Shown one piece after another: positions 17,557 to 26,078 of a stretch of DNA of 64,000 nt (the stretch's first letter is position 1; every line of letters begins with the position of its first letter). The notes beneath the pieces were generated by a model. It did not search any database and was not told the origin of the DNA. It worked only from the letters and a program-made list of their open reading frames with translations. Made by a program: the position numbers and the translations under genes. This stretch comes from Pelomonas sp. BJYL3. GTDB lineage: Bacteria; Pseudomonadota; Gammaproteobacteria; Burkholderiales; Burkholderiaceae_C. Location of the stretch: positions 62,001 to 126,000 of the forward strand of contig NZ_JANZKX010000003.1 in the NCBI RefSeq assembly GCF_027257975.1, read 5' to 3'.

Positions 17557-18570
17557 ATGACCCGTCGCATCAGCCTCACGCAGTACCTGATCGAGCAACA
17601 GCGCCAGCACGGCCACATCCCGCAGGAGCTGCGCCTGCTGATCGAAGTCGTGGCCCGCGCCTGCAAGCGCATCGCCATCAGCGTCAACAAGGGCGCCCTG
17701 GGTGACGTGCTGGGCACGGCCGGCAGCGAGAACGTGCAGGGCGAGGTCCAGAAGAAGCTGGACATCATCGCCAACGAGGTGCTGATCGAGGCCAACGAAT
17801 GGGGCGGCCACCTGGCGGCCATGGCTTCCGAGGAAATGGAGGGCATCTACCTGGTGCCCAACCGCTTCCCGCAGGGCGAGTACCTGCTGATGTTCGACCC
17901 GCTGGATGGCTCGTCCAACATCGACGTCAACGTGTCCATCGGCACCATCTTCTCTGTGCTGAAGAAGCCTGAAGGCAGCAAGGGCATCAGCGAGGACGAC
18001 TTCCTGCAGCCCGGCAGCGCCCAGGCTGCCGCGGGCTACTGCGTCTACGGCCCGCAGACCACGCTGGTGCTCACCGTGGGCGACGGCGTGGCCATGTTCA
18101 CCCTGGATCGCGAGCAGGGCAGCTTCGTGCTGACGCAGGAAGACGTGAAGATCCCCGAGGACACCAAGGAGTTCGCCATCAACATGTCGAACATGCGGCA
18201 CTGGGACGCCCCGGTGAAGCGCTACATCGACGAATGCCTGGCGGGCGAGGAAGGCCCGCGCGGCAAGAACTTCAACATGCGCTGGATCGCCTCCATGGTG
18301 GCCGACGTGCACCGCATCCTCACCCGCGGCGGCGTCTTCATGTACCCCTGGGACAAGCGCGAGCCCAACAAGGCCGGCAAGCTGCGCCTCATGTACGAGG
18401 CCAACCCGATGGCCTTCCTCGTGGAGCAGGCCGGGGGCGCGGCCACCAACGCCCGCGAGCGCATCATGGACCTCAAGCCCACCAAGCTGCATGAGCGCGT
18501 GGCCGTGGTGCTGGGCTCGAAGAACGAGGTGGAGCGTGTGACGCGCTACCACCTTGAGCAGGCACAGTAA
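17557..18570 (+). CDS. fbp: fructose-1,6-bisphosphatase class I
   Basis: A 337-residue enzyme of gluconeogenesis (and the Calvin cycle where present) that hydrolyses fructose-1,6-bisphosphate. The metal-binding loop [13 protein letters not shown] starts at residue 113, and [14 protein letters not shown] and [20 protein letters not shown] are standard class I signatures. Length is normal. The ATG at 17557 follows AAGGTG. Its 3' end contains the likely promoter of the downstream tRNA-Thr gene. Neighbour pepN suggests no pathway link. Confidence 0.96.
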   Translation: MTRRISLTQYLIEQQRQHGHIPQELRLLIEVVARACKRIAISVNKGALGDVLGTAGSENVQGEVQKKLDIIANEVLIEANEWGGHLAAMASEEMEGIYLVPNRFPQGEYLLMFDPLDGSSNIDVNVSIGTIFSVLKKPEGSKGISEDDFLQPGSAQAAAGYCVYGPQTTLVLTVGDGVAMFTLDREQGSFVLTQEDVKIPEDTKEFAINMSNMRHWDAPVKRYIDECLAGEEGPRGKNFNMRWIASMVADVHRILTRGGVFMYPWDKREPNKAGKLRLMYEANPMAFLVEQAGGAATNARERIMDLKPTKLHERVAVVLGSKNEVERVTRYHLEQAQ

Positions 18571-18583
18571 ATTCTGCTATAGT
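18554..18583 (+). promoter_or_regulatory. sigma70 promoter for tRNA-Thr
   Basis: TTGAGC and TATAGT with an 18-base spacer, ending 11 bases before the mature tRNA. The -35 box overlaps the last codons of fbp. Confidence 0.6.
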
Positions 18584-18594
18584 CGCAGTCTTTC

Positions 18595-18670
18595 GCCGGT
18601 GTAGCTCAGTTGGTAGAGCAGCGCATTCGTAATGCGAAGGTCGGGAGTTCGACTCTCTTCACCGGCACCA
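18595..18670 (+). tRNA. tRNA-Thr (CGT)
   Basis: A 76-nt cloverleaf: acceptor GCCGGTG/CACCGGC, D arm GCTC-AGTTGGTA-GAGC, anticodon loop TTCGTAA (anticodon CGT), T arm with GTTCGA, and an encoded CCA. The sequence is close to E. coli thrW. Confidence 0.97.
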
Positions 18671-18682
18671 AAAATTGAATCA

Positions 18683-18711
18683 AGCCAGATCCGCGAGGGT
18701 CTGGCTTTTTT
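18683..18711 (+). terminator. intrinsic terminator after tRNA-Thr
   Basis: Stem AGCCAGA/TCTGGCT with a 10-base loop, followed directly by six T residues. Confidence 0.85.
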
Positions 18712-18750
18712 CTTGCCCGGCTCGCTCACGACTGCCTGCGCCTTCCCGCC

Positions 18751-19116
18751 ATGACGCCCCTGCTACGCCGCCTCCTCGGCCTGGCGCCCGCCCTCTTCGC
18801 CCTGACCCTCCTCGCGGTCAGCTACCTCGCCCTGAGCCCCGCGCCTCCCAAGGCCGCGGACCTGGGCTGGGACAAGCTCAACCACTTCGCCGCCTTTGGC
18901 ACGCTGACCGTCCTGGGCGGCCTGAGCTGGCCTGCCCGACTGTGGCGCCCGGCGGCGGCACTGCTGGCCTACGGCGGCCTGATCGAGCTGCTGCAGACCC
19001 AGGTACCGGGCCGCTCCGCCGAGTGGGCGGACCTGCTGGCGGACGGCATCGGCATCCTGCTGGGCCTCGCGCTGACGCGGGTGCTGCGGCGCCTTGCCGG
19101 GCGGGTGCGCCGCTGA
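18751..19116 (+). CDS. VanZ family membrane protein
   Basis: A 121-residue protein with about four hydrophobic segments. The conserved VanZ pieces are present: LGWDKLNHFAAFGTLT (about residues 38-53), the Tyr/Gly-Gly-Leu-Ile-Glu-Leu-Leu-Gln turn near 75-82, and SAEWADLLADGIGILLG. In bacteria outside glycopeptide-resistance clusters, VanZ-like proteins are common membrane proteins of unknown function. No van genes are nearby. Its stop codon overlaps the first unit of an 11-bp tandem repeat. Confidence 0.8.
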   Translation: MTPLLRRLLGLAPALFALTLLAVSYLALSPAPPKAADLGWDKLNHFAAFGTLTVLGGLSWPARLWRPAAALLAYGGLIELLQTQVPGRSAEWADLLADGIGILLGLALTRVLRRLAGRVRR

Positions 19117-19170
19117 AGGTTGCTTCAAGGTCGCTTCAAGGTCGCGCCAAGGACGCTTGAAGGTCGCCTG
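19116..19170 (+). repeat. five tandem 11-bp repeats
   Basis: Five consecutive units of consensus AAGGTCGCTTC: AAGGTTGCTTC, AAGGTCGCTTC, AAGGTCGCGCC, AAGGACGCTTG, AAGGTCGCCTG. The period is constant at 11 bp, about one helical turn. It lies between the VanZ stop and the promoter region of the solute-binding protein gene. Confidence 0.85.
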
Positions 19171-19283
19171 AGGAATCGCCCACCCGCGGCGGCCCTGCCG
19201 CTGTTCAGCCGGCCCGCGCTGCGCGACACTGTGGCTGTCGACCCGCCCTCTTCATCGCTCCATACCCTGCACCGGGAGGTTCC

Positions 19284-20030
19284 ATGAAGCGACGCCACCT
19301 GCTCCTGTCCGCCCTGCTGACGACGGCCGCCGCCCCAGCCCGGGCCCAGGCCCGCCGCATCTACACCGTGGGCGTGGAAGACTACGAGAACTTCCTGCCC
19401 TATTCGGAATGGAAGAACGGCGTCTACAGCGGCCTGGGGCGCGACATGCTCGATGCCTTCGCGAGCACCCGCGGCCTGGAGTTCCGCTATGTGGTCCTGC
19501 CCCTGAAGCGCCGCGACGCCATGTTCGTGCGCGGGGACCTGGACTTCATCTTCCCCGACAACCCGAACTGGGTGACGACGCTCAAGGGCAATCTGCGCAT
19601 CGCCTACGCGCCCATGATGGAGTTCACCGACGGCGTGCTGGTCCGCCCGCAGGACCTGGGCAAGGGCGTGGCGCGCATCAAGGTGCTGGGCATCCCCAAC
19701 GGCTTCACGCCCTACCCTTACCAGCAGCTGATCAACTCAGGGCAGATGCGCATCGAGGAGTCGGTGCAGTACGACCGGCTCTATGAAAAGCTGCAGAGGG
19801 GTCGTGTGGACGGGGCCTACCTCAACACGCGCATTGCCGAGTACTACTTCGCCCATGCGGGCACCGACAGCGGCGAGGCCCCGGTCTTCGACCCGGACCT
19901 GCCCCATGCCAGCGGGCACTGGTACCTGTCCTCGTACAAGCACCCCGCCGAGGTGCTGGCGATGCGCGACTTCATGCGCGACCGGATCGCCCAGGTCGAA
20001 GAGATGAAGCAGCGCTGGAAGTGGCGCTGA
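19284..20030 (+). CDS. periplasmic solute-binding protein (SBP family 3-like)
   Basis: A 248-residue exported protein. The signal peptide is MKRRHLLLSALLTTAAAPARA with likely cleavage near residue 21. The remainder follows the PBPb/SBP_bac_3 pattern: YTVGVEDYENFLPYSE at the front, GLGRDMLDAFASTRGLEFRYVVLPLKRR, a LDFIFPDNPNW segment, and the KLQRGRVDGAYLN motif typical of the second lobe. No permease or ATPase gene is adjacent, so it may be an orphan binding protein of the kind found beside regulators. The ligand is unknown. An 11-bp tandem repeat lies upstream. Confidence 0.75.
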   Translation: MKRRHLLLSALLTTAAAPARAQARRIYTVGVEDYENFLPYSEWKNGVYSGLGRDMLDAFASTRGLEFRYVVLPLKRRDAMFVRGDLDFIFPDNPNWVTTLKGNLRIAYAPMMEFTDGVLVRPQDLGKGVARIKVLGIPNGFTPYPYQQLINSGQMRIEESVQYDRLYEKLQRGRVDGAYLNTRIAEYYFAHAGTDSGEAPVFDPDLPHASGHWYLSSYKHPAEVLAMRDFMRDRIAQVEEMKQRWKWR

Positions 20031-20051
20031 CGCCGCCCCCGCCGGACCGGC

Positions 20052-20852
20052 TCAGCGCAGCCCGTTCTCCTTGAGCAGCTGCAGGCTCATCGCCTGCGCC
20101 ACCGCCTGCGCCCGGTTGCTGGCGCAGAGCTTGCGCAGGATCTTCTGCACATGGTTCTTGACCGTCAGCGCACTGATGCCCAGCAGCAGGCCGATCTCCT
20201 GGTTGCTCTTGCCCTGACGCATCCAGGCCAGGACCTGGCGCTCGCGCTCGGTCACGCCTTGCGTGCTCGCGCCGCCCTGGGCCGGACTGTGCTGCAGCTG
20301 CAGCTCCTGCGCCTGCACGCGCCGCCAGACGCAGTGCAGCAGCGGCGTCATCAGGTTCAGCAGGGGGGACGGCAGGGGCTCCCGCGAGACCAGCAGGAAG
20401 AAGCTCTCCAGCTCCTCGGCGCACTGCGGACGCGACACCCCCAGGACGGACAGGTGCTGCAAGCCCGCCGTCTGCAGCAGGCTCAGGGCCTGCGCAGTGC
20501 CTTCGCCGGAGGCCACCAGCCCGGCCAGCGGCAGGGTCTGGGCCTGGCTGCCCGCGCGCAGCCAGCCCTGCTGCAGCCAGGCCAGGCTGGCCGGGTCCTG
20601 GAGCCACTGCAGCACCGGCTCGGGCAGCGGCAGGCTGTTGAACAGCTCGGGCTGCAGCTGCCGCCGCAGGGGCGACCAGGCACTGCACAGCATCAGCTGG
20701 TGGGGCAGCAGGCGCTGCAGGCTGGCCTGGGTCCAGATGAAGAACTGATGGCGCCGCCTCACCGCCTGGGCCGTCTCGGCGCATTGCCAGAAGGCTTCCG
20801 CCTGGCGCTGGCTGGCCCATTCGATGCACGCCTGTGCGCTGTCCTGAGTCAT
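20052..20852 (-). CDS. LuxR-family regulator, EpsA-like
   Basis: 266 residues: an N-terminal domain of about 190 residues with no recognised ligand fold, then a LuxR/FixJ-type HTH (GVTERERQVLAWMRQGKSN, then EIGLLLGISALTVKNHVQKI). The N-terminal part (FFIWTQASLQRLLPHQLMLC, and a histidine-containing NLMTPLLHCVWRRV) resembles the EpsA regulators linked to exosortase B/PEP-CTERM exopolysaccharide clusters in betaproteobacteria. No exosortase or polysaccharide gene is in the window, so a target elsewhere is inferred. It is divergent from the LPMO gene, with about 190 bases of AT-richer shared promoter region. Confidence 0.7.
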   Translation of the reverse strand: MTQDSAQACIEWASQRQAEAFWQCAETAQAVRRRHQFFIWTQASLQRLLPHQLMLCSAWSPLRRQLQPELFNSLPLPEPVLQWLQDPASLAWLQQGWLRAGSQAQTLPLAGLVASGEGTAQALSLLQTAGLQHLSVLGVSRPQCAEELESFFLLVSREPLPSPLLNLMTPLLHCVWRRVQAQELQLQHSPAQGGASTQGVTERERQVLAWMRQGKSNQEIGLLLGISALTVKNHVQKILRKLCASNRAQAVAQAMSLQLLKENGLR

Positions 20853-21045
20853 GTGGTCTCCCCCTGCGTCGTCCCTTGTGGCGAGCAGGGATGAGCCTAG
20901 GGGCTGCGCATGTCACTTGTTTGAAAGCCGTCAACTGCCTTAGGCGATACGGACCGAAACAAATACCGGATAAATACCAACAAAGAACCACTTGCGCGTC
21001 ATTCGCACCATTTTCACAATCGGGCCCACAACGATGGAGGTCATG
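20853..21045. promoter_or_regulatory. divergent promoter region, EpsA-like regulator / LPMO
   Basis: A 193-bp region with a distinctly AT-rich core (20930-21020) holding the direct repeat AAATACC (two copies about 11 bp apart near 20962-20980). It is a plausible operator for the divergent genes, but no -35/-10 pair is clear enough to assign. Confidence 0.4.
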
Positions 21046-22461
21046 ATGAGGACAAGTCTCTGGGGTAGTTGCTTCGCCTTGTGCGCTCTGCTCGCCGTGC
21101 CGCTGAGCGCGTACCCACACGGTTACGTCAGCAGCCCGGAGTCGCGCTCCCTGCTGTGCAAGCAAGGCGGCAACAGCAATTGCGGCGCCATCCAGTACGA
21201 GCCCCAGAGCCTGGAGGCGCCATCCGGCTATCCGGCCACCGGCCCGGCCGACGGCAGGATCGCCAGCGCCGGCCTGACCCAGTTCGCCGAGCTGGACGAG
21301 CAGACGGCCACCCGCTGGACCAAGCGCCCGATGAAGTCCGGCCTGCAGAACTTCACCTGGACCTTCACCGCCAACCACGCCACCCGCAACTGGCGCTACT
21401 ACATCACCCGGGCCGACTGGAATCCCAATGTGAAGCTCAGCCGCGCCAGCTTCGAGTCCACGCCCTTCTGCCAGGTGGATGGCGGTGGCAAGCAGCCCCC
21501 AAGCCCGCTGACCCACAGCTGCAATGTGCCCGTGCGGGCCGGCTATCAGCTGGTGCTGGCCGTCTGGGAGATCGCGGACACCACCAACAGCTTCTACAAC
21601 CTGCTGGACCTGCAGTTCGACGGCACGCCGCCGGTCTACAGCTGGTCGGCCAAGGGCACCATCTACCCGAGCGTCGACCTGGCGGTGGGGGACAAGGCCT
21701 CCACCCGCGTCTTCGATGCCGCCGGCGAACACCCTGAGGTCTCGACCAGGATCACCATCGGCAGCGCCGCCGACGGCGCCAAGACCACCTGGCCCTACCT
21801 CCTCGCGACGCGGGTCAATGCCGAACAGTCCCTGCTCCGGGCGGGCCAGAAGGCCGCGGACGGCAGCATCAACCCCGCCTATGGCCAGAACGAGGTCTTC
21901 GCCCGCAGCGACAGCCCCTACACCCGCGTGGAGATCCAGATCGACAAAGCCCCGCCGCCCGCCAACGACGTGCTGGTCAGCGGCCTGGCCGCCGAATACA
22001 CCATCGGCAGTGACGGCAACCTGACGCTCGGATTCAGCGTCACCGCCGTCGGCCAGCTGGACGTCAACGCCACCCTGTTCGATGCCGCCGGCGTGGCCCG
22101 CGCCAGTGCCAACGCCTCGCTCAACAACAGCGGCCAGAGCCTGAGCCTGCCCCTCAGCAAGCCAGCGGCCGGCAGCTACCAGCTGGTCGTCAAGGGCACG
22201 CCCAAGAGTGGCGGCACCGTGGTCCAGAAGACCTACGCGGTGAACCTCAAGGCCGCCGGCAGCACAAGCTACGACTATGTCTTCCCCACCGGCCTGGGCA
22301 GCTACAAGGCCGGCACCCGGGTGCTGCAGAACAAGAACGGCAAGGTCTACGAATGCCGGCCCTCGCCCTACAGCGGCTGGTGCAACATCTGGAGCAGCAG
22401 CAACAATGCCTACGAACCCGGCGTGGGCGCCGCCTGGGCGGATGCATGGATCGCGCGCTGA
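21046..22461 (+). CDS. AA10 lytic polysaccharide monooxygenase, GbpA-like, with chitin-binding domain
   Basis: A 471-residue secreted copper enzyme that oxidatively cleaves chitin or cellulose. Domains in order: signal peptide (1-22 or 1-24); AA10 catalytic domain (about 25-205) starting HGYVSSPESR with the second copper histidine probably H111 (FTANHATRNW); a GbpA2-like beta domain (about 225-410); and a C-terminal CBM5/12- or CBM73-type chitin-binding module (about 415-471) with the aromatic surface GWCNIWSSSNNAYEPG. The start at 21046 is preferred over 21043 because GGAGG ends 5 bases before it. Oddly, two residues (Tyr-Pro) separate the best signal-peptidase site from the brace histidine H25. 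Divergent from an EpsA-like regulator. Confidence 0.9.
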   Translation: MRTSLWGSCFALCALLAVPLSAYPHGYVSSPESRSLLCKQGGNSNCGAIQYEPQSLEAPSGYPATGPADGRIASAGLTQFAELDEQTATRWTKRPMKSGLQNFTWTFTANHATRNWRYYITRADWNPNVKLSRASFESTPFCQVDGGGKQPPSPLTHSCNVPVRAGYQLVLAVWEIADTTNSFYNLLDLQFDGTPPVYSWSAKGTIYPSVDLAVGDKASTRVFDAAGEHPEVSTRITIGSAADGAKTTWPYLLATRVNAEQSLLRAGQKAADGSINPAYGQNEVFARSDSPYTRVEIQIDKAPPPANDVLVSGLAAEYTIGSDGNLTLGFSVTAVGQLDVNATLFDAAGVARASANASLNNSGQSLSLPLSKPAAGSYQLVVKGTPKSGGTVVQKTYAVNLKAAGSTSYDYVFPTGLGSYKAGTRVLQNKNGKVYECRPSPYSGWCNIWSSSNNAYEPGVGAAWADAWIAR

Positions 22462-22481
22462 GCCTGTGCGCGTCGTGATGC

Positions 22482-22507
22482 AACAAGGGGGCCGAGGCCC
22501 CCTTGTT
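22482..22507. terminator. strong hairpin after the LPMO gene
   Basis: Perfect 11-bp stem AACAAGGGGGC/GCCCCCTTGTT with loop CGAG, 20 bases after the stop codon; only TT at the end. Confidence 0.7.
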
Positions 22508-22731
22508 CGCTGGGGGCCGGGCCTTCAGGCCGCCTGCGTGCCTCACCGACCTCGGGCCGGGCACGCTACCCCCTAGATTGCTCAGCCGGCGCGCCTCCAA
22601 GTGGTCAGATTTGGGGATGCGTACATGCGCGGATGAACCAATAGTGTGCTGGCGGGCAGTGCAAGCCACTGGCCGCATCGAGGTGGCAGGCCCTGCGCCT
22701 GCCGTTCACAGCCAACTCAGTGAGGTACATC

Positions 22732-23145
22732 ATGGCACAGGAACTGGTCGCGACCTTTGACGGGCCGCTCAACAGCTTCAGCATCAATCTCAACCTGCAG
22801 AACGCCAGCAGCACGGACATCCGCGAGGTCGGCATCAGCGCAAGGACGGCGAAGTTCCCCATCCTCTTCGACACCTTCGGCGGCTTCTCCGGCCCTGCCA
22901 CCCTGGTGGGCGTCGATGGCGTGGACACCGAGGTGGTGACGGCCCGCTTTGCCAACTTCTCGCCGGACAAGTCGGTGAAGTTCTCCGGCATCGACCCAGA
23001 CTTCCAGGGGGATGTCTCCTCCGGCGTTCGCGTGGGTGATTTCATGGGGTCCCGCCTGCTGGTCCTCTTCGCGGACGGCTCCACCGGCTTCGGCGAGTTC
23101 GAGCCCACCAATGACGGGAAGCTGCGCGCGGTGGCCACGAAGTAA
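22732..23145 (+). CDS. hypothetical small protein, 137 residues
   Basis: A 137-residue protein without a signal peptide. The sequence alternates strand-like segments (ELVATFDGPLNSFSINLNLQ, GVDTEVVTARFANF, RLLVLFADGSTGFGEF) and Gly/Asp turns, suggesting an all-beta domain. There are no cysteines and no motif I recognise. The ATG at 22732 was chosen; a GTG 12 bases upstream is an alternative, and GTGAGG just before the ATG is a weak SD. It is isolated by strong hairpins on both sides, so it is a monocistronic unit. Function unknown. Confidence 0.65.
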   Translation: MAQELVATFDGPLNSFSINLNLQNASSTDIREVGISARTAKFPILFDTFGGFSGPATLVGVDGVDTEVVTARFANFSPDKSVKFSGIDPDFQGDVSSGVRVGDFMGSRLLVLFADGSTGFGEFEPTNDGKLRAVATK

Positions 23146-23365
23146 GACCTTGCCAAGGGCGTCGCACGCCCGAGGTTCTTTTCCACCTTCTCACGATTGC
23201 AGGAAATAAGGGCTGGAGCACAGCCTGTCGTAGGCCCGAACGACGCGGTTTGGCCGGTCGAGCCCCATGCAGAGCGCCCCGGGCTGAGCTCCAGTCAAGC
23301 CGCCATGTGCCGGGCCCCTTCGCCACGCAGATCTCCGCCTCTGGCGGATGCGGCACGGGCCGCCA

Positions 23366-23393
23366 GTGCTTGCGGGACCGGGCCCGCAGGCAC
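23366..23393. terminator. bidirectional hairpin between convergent genes
   Basis: 11-bp stem GTGCTTGCGGG/CCCGCAGGCAC (one G-T pair) with loop ACCGGG, between the 137-residue hypothetical (+) and a membrane protein gene (-). Confidence 0.6.
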
Positions 23394-23407
23394 TTGAAGG
23401 CCCGGGC

Positions 23408-23788
23408 TCATTGCCCCAGCCAGACCAGCAGCGGGATGCCGCACAGCGCCATCAGACCGAACAACAGGTAGTTGCCGCTGCGCGGATCGAAGTCGGGCCA
23501 GATCTTGGTCCACGACTTCCGCATCAGCCACCGCCCGATAGCCACATCAAAGCCGGCCATGAAGGCCGCCAGGCCCAGGCCCAGCGCCAGGTGCGCCCCG
23601 GCTGAGCGCAGGCCGATGCCGGGCACCCACCACCAGCAAATGCCGAACGCGAGCAGCGTGCCAGTCAGCGCACTCAGCTTGATTGCGCGGTCCTTGCCGA
23701 TACGCGGAATGAGCAGGGTGGTGCGGGCGATGCCGTGCAGGGTTTCGGCGCAGGCCAGCAGCAGGCACAGGGAGGCGATCTCCACCAT
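23408..23788 (-). CDS. hypothetical four-helix membrane protein
   Basis: A 126-residue protein with about four hydrophobic segments: SLCLLLACAETLHGIARTTL, LTGTLLAFGICWWWVPGIGL, LALGLGLAAFMAGFDVAIG and YLLFGLMALCGIPLLVWLG. The ETLHGIARTTLLIPRIGKDRAIKLS portion between helices 1 and 2 carries a charged, conserved-looking loop. The start lies 3 bases after the stop of the DUF4844-like gene upstream, so the two are co-transcribed. Function unknown. Confidence 0.7.
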   Translation of the reverse strand: MVEIASLCLLLACAETLHGIARTTLLIPRIGKDRAIKLSALTGTLLAFGICWWWVPGIGLRSAGAHLALGLGLAAFMAGFDVAIGRWLMRKSWTKIWPDFDPRSGNYLLFGLMALCGIPLLVWLGQ

Positions 23789-23791
23789 GCG

Positions 23792-24217
23792 TCACCAGAA
23801 GATCATGTATTTGCGGAAGGCCCCGCGATCATCGGGCATGCCCAGAATCCGGAACATCGCGTCGATGTAGTGCAAGCAGCGCTCACGCGCCTCGGTATCC
23901 TCGAGATGGAAGGCCTCCACCGTTGGCTCCATCTGGGCCAGCACCCAGGCCTCGTTGGGATGGTCACCCAGCCCTGCAATCAGGCGGTCCAGCAACTCGT
24001 TGATGAGCGGCTCCAGGCGGCGACGCTCTTCGGCGCCAAGCGCTCCCGGCGCATCAATGAACTTGGGCTCGGCACGCAGCGCACGCAGCCGGCCCAGGCG
24101 CTCGCTGTCCAGCGCCAGCAGCGCAGGGGTGGCCGAACCCGTCAGCATCTGGTGCGCCAGGGCGGTGGCGCCCAGTCCGGCAGCCATGGCAGCAGTCATC
24201 AGTCGGCGTCGTTGCAT
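23792..24217 (-). CDS. DUF4844-like exported protein
   Basis: A 141-residue protein with an N-terminal export signal (MQRRRLMTAAMAAGLGATALA) that carries a basic cluster and alanine-rich core; a twin-arginine type is possible. The mature part is mostly helical, with ERRRLEPLINELLDRLIAGL and the C-terminal pattern VEAFHLEDTEARERCLHYIDAMFRILG, which resembles DUF4844. Co-transcribed with the membrane protein downstream (3-base gap). The longer in-frame extension upstream has no protein-like composition. The role is not known. Confidence 0.65.
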   Translation of the reverse strand: MQRRRLMTAAMAAGLGATALAHQMLTGSATPALLALDSERLGRLRALRAEPKFIDAPGALGAEERRRLEPLINELLDRLIAGLGDHPNEAWVLAQMEPTVEAFHLEDTEARERCLHYIDAMFRILGMPDDRGAFRKYMIFW

Positions 24218-24469
24218 CAAGCGTGCGGCTTCGCGGTCAAGGGACCCATCTCGTGCGGGAAGGCACACCGGGACATGGGCGCCTATGGTATTCGGCCAGC
24301 ACTGCCGTGTCCCGCTTCCAGGCAGCGATCTGGCTTTGCTGGCGGCGCTGGACACCCCCCACAGCGCCGGGGCAGGAGCACCTCCCACGGCGTCCGGCCT
24401 GCATCGCCGGCTGCCCCACCGCGCAAAGGGCCCTCACGGCCCCTCGCGCGCCGGCGATTCAGCCCCGCC

Positions 24470-25789
24470 TCACATCACCGGCGCCGGCGTGATGGTCGCC
24501 GCGCAATCCCCGAAGCCGATGCGGCGCGCGCCGTCCTTCACGGCGTAGCCGCGCAGGGTGACCGTGTCACCGTCCAGCAGGAAGGTCCGCGTCTCGCCAT
24601 TGGGCAGCGTCAAGGCCTGCTTGCCGCCCAGACTCAGCTCCAGCAGGGAACCGCCCTCTTCCGGATTCGGGCCGGACTGCGTGCCGGTGCCCAGCAGGTC
24701 GCCCGGCTGCAGGTTGCAGCCGTTGCTGGCGTGGTGGGTCAGCATCTGGGCCAGGGTCCAGTAGGCATGCTTGAAGTTGGAACGCATCAGGCGGGTGGCG
24801 GGCTGGCCGGCGGCGCGCATGGCCTCGGTCTGCAGCCAGACTTCCAGCTCGATGTCGTAGCCACCCTCGCGGCGGTTCTGCTCGCTGTCGATGTAGGGCA
24901 GCGGCTGCGGGTCCTCGGCCGGGTGCTCGAAGGCGCAGCGGAAGGGTTCCAGGGCCTCCAGGGTGACGATCCAGGGCGAGATCGTGGTCGCGAAGTTCTT
25001 GGCCAGGAAGGGGCCGAGAGGCTGGTACTCCCAGGCCTGCACATCGCGGGCGGACCAGTCGTTGAGCAGGGTCACGCCAAAGGCATGGGACTCGGCCTCG
25101 GCCATCGGGATGGGCTCGCCCAGCGCATTGCCCGGACCGACGAACAGACCCAGCTCCAGCTCGTAGTCCAGGCGCTTGCAGGCGGCCAGCACAGGCACGG
25201 CGGCATCAGGCGCCTTGAGTTGCCCCAAGGGGCGGCGCACGCTGCTACCGCTGACACCGATGGAGGACACCCGGCCGTGATAGCCGATGGGCACCCACTT
25301 GTAGTTGGGCAGCAGCGGATTGTCCGGACGGAAGAGCTTGCCCACCGTAGTGGCGTGGTGGATGCCGGTGTAGAAGTCCGTGTAGTCGCCGATGCGGCAG
25401 GGCACCGCCATCTGGGCCTCGACCTGCGGCACCAGGCAGGTGGCCAGGGCAGTCTCCTGCTTCGAGCCGGCCTGGAGGGCGGCGAAGAGCGCATGGCGCA
25501 GCGCGCGGCGCTGGGCGGCGGGCTTGGCCATCACGGCGTTGAGGTCGCCCTGGGCGAGGTGGTGCAGCAGCACGGCGTCCGCGGCGCTCCACTTGCCGGC
25601 CGCGGCGGCCAGGCGCAGGTCCAGGATCTGGTCGCCGATGGCCACGCCCACGCGGGCGCTGTCATTGCTGCCGGCGCGGCGGAAGAGGCCGTAGGGCAGG
25701 TTCTGGATCGGGAAATCGGTGTCGGGCGTGTTGGCGCTGGCCACCCAGCTCAGGGCCGCCGGGTCGTGGGTGTGGTCGATGAGGCTCAT
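24470..25789 (-). CDS. fahA: fumarylacetoacetase
   Basis: A 439-residue full-length FAH, close to the eukaryotic type in length. It hydrolyses fumarylacetoacetate to fumarate and acetoacetate at the end of the homogentisate (tyrosine/phenylacetate) route. Key segments: YTDFYTGIHHATTVGKLFRP (about residues 136-155) with the catalytic histidine and the metal ligand Asp, YELELGLFVG with two Glu ligands, and NDWSARDVQAWEYQPLGPF. It is the last gene of a five-gene operon with a DUF2783 protein, FAD monooxygenase, VOC protein and MBL protein. No hmgA or maleylacetoacetate isomerase is present in the window. Confidence 0.93.
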   Translation of the reverse strand: MSLIDHTHDPAALSWVASANTPDTDFPIQNLPYGLFRRAGSNDSARVGVAIGDQILDLRLAAAAGKWSAADAVLLHHLAQGDLNAVMAKPAAQRRALRHALFAALQAGSKQETALATCLVPQVEAQMAVPCRIGDYTDFYTGIHHATTVGKLFRPDNPLLPNYKWVPIGYHGRVSSIGVSGSSVRRPLGQLKAPDAAVPVLAACKRLDYELELGLFVGPGNALGEPIPMAEAESHAFGVTLLNDWSARDVQAWEYQPLGPFLAKNFATTISPWIVTLEALEPFRCAFEHPAEDPQPLPYIDSEQNRREGGYDIELEVWLQTEAMRAAGQPATRLMRSNFKHAYWTLAQMLTHHASNGCNLQPGDLLGTGTQSGPNPEEGGSLLELSLGGKQALTLPNGETRTFLLDGDTVTLRGYAVKDGARRIGFGDCAATITPAPVM

Positions 25790-25868
25790 GGCAGTCTTGG
25801 TCTTGTCGTCGCTTGGATTTTCAGGGGAAGCCGGCCCTCGGTCCGGCGGGGGAATCGATCGCCAGGGC

Positions 25869-26078
25869 TCAGGCCCCCAGCGTGTTGTCGCGCGCCAGCT
25901 GCAGGGCCTCGGCCAGCACGCGGCGGTCGCCGATGTGATTGGACAGGATCAGCACCAGCTTGGCGAGCAGCAGGTCGGCCTGCTCATCGGAGAGGTCGCG
26001 CTGCGCATCGATCAGCTGCTCGTAGAAGCCGTCCGGGTCCGGCAGGTTGGGCGTGCGGATCAGGTGGGTCGTGTTCAT
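25869..26078 (-). CDS. DUF2783 small protein
   Basis: A 69-residue helical protein matching DUF2783 in size and sequence style (LPDPDGFYEQLIDAQRDLS, then EEQ-type helices and LILSNHIGDRRVL). Such proteins are usually encoded next to FAD-dependent aromatic monooxygenases, as here, and may be accessory subunits or stabilisers (inference). Its ATG overlaps the monooxygenase stop in an ATGA arrangement (26075-26078), so translation is coupled and a 1:1 ratio is likely. Confidence 0.8.
   Translation of the reverse strand: MNTTHLIRTPNLPDPDGFYEQLIDAQRDLSDEQADLLLAKLVLILSNHIGDRRVLAEALQLARDNTLGA

Noticed and set aside
18595..18670. tRNA-Thr as a phage or island attachment site
   Set aside because: No integrase follows and no duplicate of the tRNA 3' end was found; downstream genes are ordinary.
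19116..19170. CRISPR array
   Set aside because: The units are 11 bp with no spacers and no cas genes are present.
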